NCBI GenBank assembly: GCA_002375205.1
Contig: DFLL01000022.1
Coordinates: 1 to 9,356, forward strand
Length of the DNA: 9,356 nucleotides
Direction of reading: 5' to 3'
Source of the DNA: Caryophanales bacterium UBA3620
GTDB taxonomy: Bacteria > Bacillota_I > Bacilli_A > RF39 > UBA660
In this document: piece after piece, positions 1-4,672 of the stretch
Numbering within the stretch: position 1 is the first letter of the stretch
Layout of the letters: each line of letters opens with the position of its first letter
The notes under the pieces: generated by a model
The model's database searches: none
What the model was told of the DNA's origin: nothing
The model's input: the letters and a program-made list of their open reading frames with translations, nothing else
Translations under genes and position numbers: made by a program

Positions 1-1
1 A

Positions 2-739
2 GGTATGGATCCGCAACATTTACAAGAATTTACACAAATAGAATAGTATGCATCTTGTTGGAACTTTGAATATAATATTGAATTCTTTCAGAGGTTTATG
101 AGAGAGACTGCTATGTATTTAAAAGGAACTACGAAAATAGTAGTGGGAGATAAAGAAATTGATTTGAGTAAAGAATGGGATAGGGTTAATTATGTTGAAG
201 CATTAACAGAGGCTTTAGGTTTTGACTTTCTTGTATATGAAAATCCTGAAGAGCTAAGAAGTAAGATTATAGAGTCTGGAAAATTTAGTGCTAGTGACCT
301 AGCTGAATGTAATTCTGTTGCTCAATTAATAGATTTTTGTTATAAGAGACTAGTAAGAGCTAATATATTTGAACCTACAATTATGTGGAATTATCCTGCT
401 GTATTAAAGCCTCTTGCTAGAAGAAATGATGATAATGATAAAGTTGTAGATGTATTTCAAGTAATTATTGCAGGCACTGAAATATGTAATGCATATTCTG
501 AACTTGTTAATCCAGCAATTCAAAGAGCAAATTTTGAAGAACAATTAAAGCAAAAAGCTCAAGGTGATGATGAGACAATGGATTTAGATGAGGATTATTT
601 ACTTGCTATGGAACAGGGAATGCCTCCGATATCAGGTCTTGGTGTTGGTATTGATAGATTAATGATGCTTTTATATAATGCTCAGAGTGTTAGAGATGTA
701 GTATTATTTCCTATGATGAAGGATAAAAAGGAAGTATAA
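2..739 (+). CDS. lysS: Lysyl-tRNA synthetase (class II), C-terminal part, interrupted by an in-frame TAG
   Basis: Class II LysRS charges tRNA-Lys with lysine in the cytoplasm. The frame is open from the left edge and begins inside the motif 2 loop with GMDPQHLQEFTQIE, which in the family directly follows the FRNE residues. It then meets TAG at 44-46 and continues in the same frame with a recognisable LysRS sequence. The motif 3 region is intact near the end (GLGVGIDRLMMLL, about 620-680), with the conserved arginine that binds ATP, and NAYSELVNP (about 490-520) is a family signature. The longest uninterrupted open stretch after the TAG starts at ATG 98, but that fragment lacks the anticodon-binding domain, motif 1 and motif 2, so it could not be an active enzyme alone. 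The gene stops at TAA 737-739 and is followed by a terminator. It is either a nonsense-broken copy, a sequence error, or a gene read through at UAG. The family call is very secure; intactness is not. Confidence 0.9.
44..46 (+). other. In-frame amber (TAG) codon inside lysS
   Basis: Reading in the lysS frame from base 2 gives ...FTQIE, then TAG, then YASCWNFEYN. In class II LysRS this position, just after the EFTxxE segment of motif 2, normally holds a hydrophobic or aromatic residue, so a single change from TGG, TTG or TAT/TAC would explain it. The sequence on both sides is in the same frame, so this is a point nonsense change and not a frameshift. No other internal stop is present in the visible part of the gene. 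Confidence 0.9.
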
Positions 740-754
740 ATACATGAAAAATAA

Positions 755-784
755 GGGAAAAATGGTAGTTTTTCTCTTTTTTTT
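755..784 (+). terminator. Intrinsic terminator after lysS
   Basis: GGGAAAAA (755-762) pairs with TTTTTCTC (769-776) across a six-base loop, with one G-T pair, and is followed by eight T residues (777-784). It lies 16 bases after the lysS stop and separates lysS from the transporter promoter. Confidence 0.8.
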
Positions 785-785
785 G

Positions 786-813
786 TTTACATGGCTTTTA
801 TTTGTGGTATAAT
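786..813 (+). promoter_or_regulatory. Sigma-A-type promoter of the transporter gene
   Basis: The -35 hexamer is TTTACA (786-791) and the -10 is a perfect TATAAT (808-813), with a 16-base spacer. TG at 805-806 gives an extended -10 (TGGTATAAT). Transcription would start near base 820, leaving a very short leader before the ATG at 834. This excludes the upstream in-frame TTG at 813, which lies in the -10 itself. Confidence 0.75.
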
Positions 814-833
814 TGATGTTAGAGGAGGTTATT

Positions 834-2279
834 ATGAAAAAACATAGTTTATTTAAGGTAATATTAATTGTTTTAGGTGCACTTGTATGTGTTAATGGTA
901 TACTTGCAATTATTGGTAACTTTGTTAAGGACTTAGAGGTATTTAAGATGATACCACTAGGGGATACATTGATGAACTTTGTACAATCATTCTATTATTT
1001 CTTTGATACTCTAGTATTTGTTTTAGTACTTGGAGGATTGTATGCAGTGTTAAATAAAATACCTGCCTATAAGAAATTAGTAGATAATATTGCACAAAAG
1101 GTTAAATCTCATAGTAAGTTATTTGTCTTTATTGTTACTGGCTTATTTGCAGTATTAACTTCTGCTACTGGTCTTACTAATGTATTATTAGTATTTATTC
1201 CTTTTGTAGTAGCCATTATATTACTTCTTGGATATGATAAACTTGTTGCTATTAGTTCTACAGTTGTAGCTATGCTAGTAGGTCTTATGGGTGGTGTATT
1301 TGTTACTTTTAGGGATGCAAATAGCTACTATGGATATGCTGCTACTACATTTTCTAAGTTTGTTGGTACTAAGGAATATGTTAATTTAGTACCACAGCTT
1401 ATTATCTTAGTTCTTGGAACTGCACTGCTTATATTCTTTATTAATAGACATATTAAGAGTGTACAAGATAAGAAAGTTAAGTATGAACTTAATGACAGTG
1501 ATGAAGTATTAGTATCAGAAGTAAAAGGTGACTATAAGACTATTAAGACATGGCCTATGATTGTTATCTTATCAGTATTATTTGTTATTTTAGTACTTGG
1601 ATATTTACCATGGAATTCTTTATTTGGTATTGAATGTTTTGATAAATTTGATGCTTGGTTAAAAGGATTATCTATTGGTGAGTTTGCTGTACTACCTAAT
1701 GTTATATCTGGTAATTTAAGTGCTTTTGGTGCTTGGGCTAGTTTAGGTTCTTATATGTCAATCATTGTTACTTTATTTATTCTTACTCTTATTCTTAAAT
1801 TAGTATATAGAGTTAAGTTTGATGAAGTTATTGATGACTTTATGAGTGGTTCTAAAAAGATGGTACCTATGGTATGTTTAATTGCTTTAACTTATGCAAT
1901 TCTAGTTTGTGCTTATAACTTTGGTTTTATGTCTAATTTAATTACTTTAGTTAGTGATAAGCTTGGATTAAACTTAGTTACTAGTACTTTACTTAGTGCT
2001 ATTGGTACACTTTTACATAGTGATTTATATTATACTGCTGCTGGAGTATTTTCTAATATTACTGCTAATGCAGATGAATCATTATTACCAGTGTATGCTA
2101 TGACTTATCAAAGTATATATGGACTTGTTAGTGTAATTGCTCCAACTAGTTTATTTGTTGTATTTGCACTTAAGTATTTTGATGTTCCATATACTTCTTG
2201 GGTTAAATACATATGGAGATTTGTATTAATGTTATTCTTACTTGTAATTTTAGTATTACTTGTTCTTTCATTAATATGA
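834..2279 (+). CDS. YfcC/DcuC-type multi-spanning membrane transporter
   Basis: A 481-residue, strongly hydrophobic protein with about 10 to 12 membrane segments. The start at ATG 834 is set by GAGGAGG (822-828) and by the promoter just upstream. The first segment is residues 8-28. A conserved-looking half-helix region follows (GGLYAVLNKIPAY, about 70-82), then TSATGLTNVLLVFIPF and the LGYDKLVAISS segment (about 110-145). A charged cytoplasmic loop with many Lys, Asp and Glu (about 200-240) divides two halves. The C-terminal end carries APTSLFVVFAL followed by VPYTSWVKYIW, matching the PTS...PY..W.K pattern of the YfcC family in the ion-transporter superfamily. Such proteins are thought to be carboxylate, amino-acid or peptide-type secondary carriers, but the substrate cannot be read from sequence. 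The gene stands alone between terminators and ends in TGA, with TAA four codons later. The DcuC/AbgT families are the alternatives. Confidence 0.65.
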   Translation: MKKHSLFKVILIVLGALVCVNGILAIIGNFVKDLEVFKMIPLGDTLMNFVQSFYYFFDTLVFVLVLGGLYAVLNKIPAYKKLVDNIAQKVKSHSKLFVFIVTGLFAVLTSATGLTNVLLVFIPFVVAIILLLGYDKLVAISSTVVAMLVGLMGGVFVTFRDANSYYGYAATTFSKFVGTKEYVNLVPQLIILVLGTALLIFFINRHIKSVQDKKVKYELNDSDEVLVSEVKGDYKTIKTWPMIVILSVLFVILVLGYLPWNSLFGIECFDKFDAWLKGLSIGEFAVLPNVISGNLSAFGAWASLGSYMSIIVTLFILTLILKLVYRVKFDEVIDDFMSGSKKMVPMVCLIALTYAILVCAYNFGFMSNLITLVSDKLGLNLVTSTLLSAIGTLLHSDLYYTAAGVFSNITANADESLLPVYAMTYQSIYGLVSVIAPTSLFVVFALKYFDVPYTSWVKYIWRFVLMLFLLVILVLLVLSLI

Positions 2280-2293
2280 TGTATTAAATAATT

Positions 2294-2321
2294 AGATGTC
2301 TCTTAGAGGCATCTTTTCTTT
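2294..2321 (+). terminator. Intrinsic terminator after the transporter gene
   Basis: AGATGTCTC (2294-2302) pairs with GAGGCATCT (2306-2314) across a TTA loop with one G-T pair, and runs into a T-rich tail (2314-2321). It lies 14 bases after the TGA stop. Confidence 0.8.
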
Positions 2322-2356
2322 AGATATAAAGTAAAATATTATAGGAGGATATTATT

Positions 2357-2563
2357 ATGAAAATAAATAGAGAGTATTTAGAAAACATAAATTATGAAAA
2401 ATTATTAGAATTATATAGAAAGTATGATAGAATGGGAAAAGATATTCTTAGATTTAATATAGAATCTGGTATTGAAGTTCTTCATGATGCAGATATTATT
2501 GATGCTGAAATTAAAAGTAGGGAACATACATTAAATAACAGTAAAAAGAAAATAAAAAAATAG
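2357..2563 (+). CDS. Small hypothetical protein, 68 residues
   Basis: Not recognised. It is credible as a gene because AGGAGG (2343-2348) lies eight bases before ATG 2357, and because it has its own terminator and is isolated by the upstream terminator. The product is highly charged and probably mostly helical. Residues 5-30 (YLENINYEKLLELYRKYDRMGKDILRF in outline) look like an amphipathic helix. The stretch VLHDADIIDAEIKSRE looks like a second helix. The tail is lysine-rich (KKKIKK). There is no signal peptide, membrane segment or cysteine motif. It ends in TAG; TAA follows in frame five codons later, inside the terminator loop. It precedes fic, but the terminator between them argues against a shared operon. 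A small regulator or binding partner is possible but unproven; no clear promoter was found for it. Confidence 0.6.
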   Translation: MKINREYLENINYEKLLELYRKYDRMGKDILRFNIESGIEVLHDADIIDAEIKSREHTLNNSKKKIKK

Positions 2564-2568
2564 TATAT

Positions 2569-2596
2569 GGATATCTCATAAGAGATTTCTTTTTTT
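2569..2596 (+). terminator. Intrinsic terminator after the 68-residue gene
   Basis: ATCTC (2573-2577) pairs with GAGAT (2582-2586) over an ATAA loop. The stem is extended past a T-T mismatch by GA/TC (2570-2571 with 2588-2589). A run of T follows (2590-2596). It starts six bases after the TAG stop. Confidence 0.7.
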
Positions 2597-2633
2597 AGTG
2601 CTATTATTGAATTATTTTATTTTTATAATAAGT

Positions 2634-2656
2634 TTGTCAACAAGATTGTTGATAGA
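2634..2656 (+). promoter_or_regulatory. Inverted repeat upstream of fic, possible operator
   Basis: TCAACA (2637-2642) and TGTTGA (2647-2652) form a perfect 6-4-6 inverted repeat 49 bases upstream of the fic -10 box. A related sequence occurs downstream of fic at 3372-3392. It is not followed by a T tract, so it is not a terminator. Function is unknown; a regulator-binding site is one reading. Confidence 0.3.
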
Positions 2657-2677
2657 CTAAATTATTCTGTAATTATA

Positions 2678-2706
2678 TGGAAAAAAAGCACATATTATGG
2701 TATAAT
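2678..2706 (+). promoter_or_regulatory. Extended -10 promoter of fic
   Basis: TGGTATAAT (2698-2706) is a perfect extended -10 element. The hexamer 17 bases upstream, TGGAAA (2678-2683), is a weak -35 match, as is common for extended -10 promoters. Transcription from about 2713 would exclude the upstream in-frame ATG at 2677 and point to ATG 2731. Confidence 0.65.
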
Positions 2707-2730
2707 ATATATAGGTTAAGGGTGATAGCA

Positions 2731-3339
2731 ATGCTAAGTAATAAGCTTGGAATAACTAATGAAGTTGAACTATCTAAAGAAGAAGAGAGAATAACTAAAT
2801 TAAAAGCGTTAGAGTTATTTGATTCAAAGAAGATTAATGAATTTGAAGTAGGTACAACTAATGGATTATGTATGATTCATAAATATCTATTTGAAGATAT
2901 TTATGCTTTTGCAGGAAAAATTAGAAAAGATAATATTGCTAAAGGTAATTTTAGATTTGCTTCTGCTATGTATTTAGAAGATGTTTTATCTAAAATTGAT
3001 GAAATGCCACAAGATAGTTTTGAAAATATTATAAAGAAATATGTGGAAATGAATATAGCACATCCTTTTAGAGAGGGTAATGGCAGAAGTATTCGTATTT
3101 GGCTTGATATGATATTAAAAAAAGAAATAAGTAAAGTTATTGATTGGGGAAATGTTCCTAAAGATGAATATTTACTTGCTATGGAAAGAAGTCCGGTTAA
3201 AGATACAGAGATAATGCTTCTTCTTTATAATGCTTTAACTGATAAAGTTAATGATAGAGAAGTGTATATGAAAGGTATTGATGTAAGTTATACTTATGAA
3301 GGGTATAATACATATACTATGAATGAGTTAGATAATTAA
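2731..3339 (+). CDS. fic: Class III Fic protein AMP-transferase with C-terminal self-inhibitory helix
   Basis: Fic enzymes usually transfer AMP from ATP to a hydroxyl side chain of a target protein. The product is 202 residues. The start at ATG 2731 is preferred because AAGGGTGAT (2718-2726) is a good ribosome binding site and the promoter overlaps the region further upstream. The catalytic loop HPFREGNGRS is at residues 111-120 and matches HxFx(D/E)GNGR in full, including the catalytic His111 and the Glu and Arg that handle Mg and phosphate. The AGKIRKDNIAKGNFRFA region corresponds to the flap. The C-terminal helix holds SYTYEG at residues 186-191, matching (S/T)xxxE(G/N), in which the Glu blocks productive ATP binding. 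Overall it closely follows the Neisseria meningitidis Fic protein from IEVGTT to the SYYYEG tail, as I recall that sequence. Such enzymes are reported to be regulated by oligomerisation and auto-AMPylation. No separate antitoxin is needed. The target is unknown. Confidence 0.92.
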   Translation: MLSNKLGITNEVELSKEEERITKLKALELFDSKKINEFEVGTTNGLCMIHKYLFEDIYAFAGKIRKDNIAKGNFRFASAMYLEDVLSKIDEMPQDSFENIIKKYVEMNIAHPFREGNGRSIRIWLDMILKKEISKVIDWGNVPKDEYLLAMERSPVKDTEIMLLLYNALTDKVNDREVYMKGIDVSYTYEGYNTYTMNELDN

Positions 3340-3340
3340 T

Positions 3341-3370
3341 GGCTAAGAAAAGTTCTTAGTCTTTTTCTTT
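3341..3370 (+). terminator. Intrinsic terminator after fic
   Basis: GGCTAAGAA (3341-3349) pairs with TTCTTAGTC (3353-3361) across an AAG loop, nine pairs with one G-T, followed by TTTTTCTTT (3362-3370). It starts one base after the fic stop codon. Confidence 0.85.
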
Positions 3371-3371
3371 A

Positions 3372-3392
3372 TCAACATTGATTGTGGATACA
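3372..3392 (+). repeat. Degenerate copy of the motif found upstream of fic
   Basis: TCAACATTGATTGTGGATACA resembles TCAACAAGATTGTTGATAGA at 2637-2656: one base gap and three substitutions. The two copies flank fic in the same orientation. Whether they are a shared operator, a trace of insertion, or chance in AT-rich DNA cannot be settled from the window. Confidence 0.35.
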
Positions 3393-3407
3393 TCGGTTTA
3401 AAAAAAG

Positions 3408-3436
3408 TTGACTTTTTTTATAATTTATAGTAATAT
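3408..3436 (+). promoter_or_regulatory. Promoter of the 306-residue orphan gene
   Basis: TTGACT (3408-3413) and TAATAT (3431-3436) are separated by 17 bases, close to sigma-A consensus. A TATAAT at 3419-3424 sits too near this -35 to pair with it but could act with other sequence. The predicted start of transcription is near 3443, just before the ribosome binding site. Confidence 0.5.
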
Positions 3437-3461
3437 ATTAATCACTTAAGGGGGAATATAA

Positions 3462-4382
3462 ATGAGCAGAATTAAGGAAACTATTTACAATATAGCAAGA
3501 AATAGTGCAAAAAAAATTCTTACAAACAATTTGGGTAAAGTAGTTGAAGATGAAGAAAAACTAATATGTTATGTTGATAAAAGAAAAGTAATAAAAGAAA
3601 AATATTCTTATAAAATTGCTTGTTTTGGTATATCTGAGACAACTAAAGAATTTGCTGAAACATTTAATCTTAATAAGCCTATTTGCTATATAATCGATGG
3701 CATTAATTTAAAAAGGCATCAAGCATATATCTTTGGATATAATAACTGCGAAATAATTATAAAACATTGTAATTTTGGAATGAATTTAATTCTTAGAAAT
3801 AGTGGTAAATGCACATTAGATAACATAAATATAACAACTGGTATTGGATTTTTATCATTATCAGCAAACGAATTAGTAATAAAAAATATGGAAAAAGAAC
3901 AAATTGAAATATTTGGTTCAAATCACAATATTGAATTTGATGCAGATGATAAACTAAATATAATTGATTGCAATCTTGGCAATGAAAAATATAATATCTC
4001 ACTTAAGACTACTAATGAACTAAATATAATTAATTCTAATATTACAGGAAACAATGTATCATGTGAAGCAAAAAAAATTAATGCCGATGAGAAAAGTACA
4101 TTACTTGCAGCAGATAAAGTAAATTTGAAAACAGATGATTTTAATCCAATTAATATTATTGCTTCATCAATAGTTTATAAAGGAGAAGAAGTAAAAACAG
4201 AAAGAAAACCGGTATTATTTAAGAAAATTAAAGATCCATTAACACTTAGAAGAATTGAATTAATAGAAATATTAAAAAGACTAAGAAGTAAATGTGAGGA
4301 TATTAATTCAAGTAAGGCTTTAAACTATAAAGAATCATTAAATAATCAGTCATTTGTTAGGACTCTAAAATATGATGAATAA
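3462..4382 (+). CDS. Hypothetical protein with beta-helix-like repeats, 306 residues
   Basis: Not recognised. The start at ATG 3462 is supported by AAGGGGG (3448-3454), seven bases upstream. There is no signal peptide or membrane segment, so it is probably cytoplasmic. The N-terminal 60 or so residues are Lys-rich and helical in character. From about residue 75 to 245 the chain alternates short beta-type strands with Asn/Gly turns (for example CEIIIKHCNFG, MNLILRNSGKCTLDNINITTG, LSLSANELVIKNM, LNIIDCNLGNEKYNISLKT, LNIINSNITGNN, INIIASSIVYKG). The spacing is roughly 18 to 22 residues, as in right-handed beta-helix or polymer-forming folds. The last 55 residues look helical and basic (LTLRRIELIEILKRLRSKCED). 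The gene is monocistronic with its own promoter and terminator. It seems richer in ACA, GCA and AAA codons than the neighbouring genes, an impression not counted. A role as a structural or assembly protein is only a guess. Confidence 0.6.
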   Translation: MSRIKETIYNIARNSAKKILTNNLGKVVEDEEKLICYVDKRKVIKEKYSYKIACFGISETTKEFAETFNLNKPICYIIDGINLKRHQAYIFGYNNCEIIIKHCNFGMNLILRNSGKCTLDNINITTGIGFLSLSANELVIKNMEKEQIEIFGSNHNIEFDADDKLNIIDCNLGNEKYNISLKTTNELNIINSNITGNNVSCEAKKINADEKSTLLAADKVNLKTDDFNPINIIASSIVYKGEEVKTERKPVLFKKIKDPLTLRRIELIEILKRLRSKCEDINSSKALNYKESLNNQSFVRTLKYDE

Positions 4383-4386
4383 AAAG

Positions 4387-4417
4387 CAATTGTTTTAAAA
4401 TAATAATTGTTTTTTTT
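4387..4417 (+). terminator. Intrinsic terminator after the orphan gene
   Basis: CAATTGTT (4387-4394) pairs with AATAATTG (4402-4409), with one G-T pair and a short A/T loop, followed by eight T residues (4410-4417). The stem is AT-rich, so it is weaker than the other terminators here. Confidence 0.65.
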
Positions 4418-4672
4418 ATTACTAATATAATAATTCATAATTGATAATTTTTTTAATTATTAATTTGATTTTCATTATTTAAATAAAACACATAATAAAA
4501 GCATAAAAAATAATGGACATTTCTAATTAGAAGATAATGGAGGATTAACTTGTTAATCCGGGTAGCGAAGCGGTTAATAATAAATAATTATATAAAAAGT
4601 CTATTTTTCGTGTTTAAATTTAAGTAATTTATGTCATTATATTCATAGAATAGATTATGAAAGGGGAATATT
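4418..4672. other. Long AT-rich spacer before clpC holding hairpins
   Basis: No gene of normal size is present. An AT-only hairpin lies at 4439-4465: AATTGATAATT pairs with AATTATTAATT, with one G-T pair. The structured GC-rich block at 4510-4578 follows and is listed separately. The stretch from 4579 to 4660 must contain the clpC promoter, but only weak -10 candidates are visible (TATATT 4638-4643, TAGAAT 4646-4651) with no good -35. I found no CIRCE inverted repeat and no CtsR-type heptad repeat. The clpC ribosome binding site AAGGGG is at 4661-4666. Confidence 0.6.
4510..4578 (+). repeat. Structured block upstream of clpC with palindrome and overlapping hairpins
   Basis: Four elements lie close together. 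ATAATGGA is directly repeated at 4510-4517 and 4534-4541. Between the copies is the perfect palindrome TTCTAATTAGAA (4521-4532). Next, GGATTAAC (4542-4549) pairs perfectly with GTTAATCC (4552-4559), closing a CTTG-type loop. Finally TTAATCCG (4553-4560, with one bulged T) can instead pair with CGGTTAA (4571-4577), enclosing a compact GCGAAGC (4565-4571). The second and third hairpins share bases and so exclude each other. The core CCGGGTAGCGAAGCGG is strikingly GC-rich for this DNA. It could be an RNA leader switch, a small RNA, or one copy of a dispersed repeat. Confidence 0.45.

Noticed and set aside
98..739. An independent short gene starting at ATG 98
   Set aside because: The frame is plainly continuous with LysRS sequence on the 5' side of the TAG, and the fragment lacks the parts needed for activity. 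The AGAGG before it is part of the coding sequence and is only five bases from the ATG.
813..833. TTG 813 as the start of the transporter gene
   Set aside because: It begins at the last base of the TATAAT box and would precede the transcript start; GAGGAGG points to ATG 834.
2274..2292. Genetic code 4 (TGA read as Trp) because TGA 2277-2279 is followed by TAA four codons later
   Set aside because: All Trp codons in the long genes are TGG and no internal TGA occurs in any of them; in a code 4 genome of this composition TGA would be the main Trp codon.
2357..2563. VbhA-type Fic antitoxin or Spo0E-like phosphatase
   Set aside because: No (S/T)xxxE(G/N) motif and no SQELD-type motif; a terminator separates it from fic.
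2677..2730. Upstream ATG 2677 as the start of fic
   Set aside because: It overlaps the -35/-10 region of a good extended -10 promoter and has no ribosome binding site; ATG 2731 has one and fits family length.
4418..4672. CIRCE or CtsR operator, or a known riboswitch, before clpC
   Set aside because: Neither the CIRCE inverted repeat nor the GGTCAAA-type heptad repeats are present, and no riboswitch class could be matched to the hairpins.
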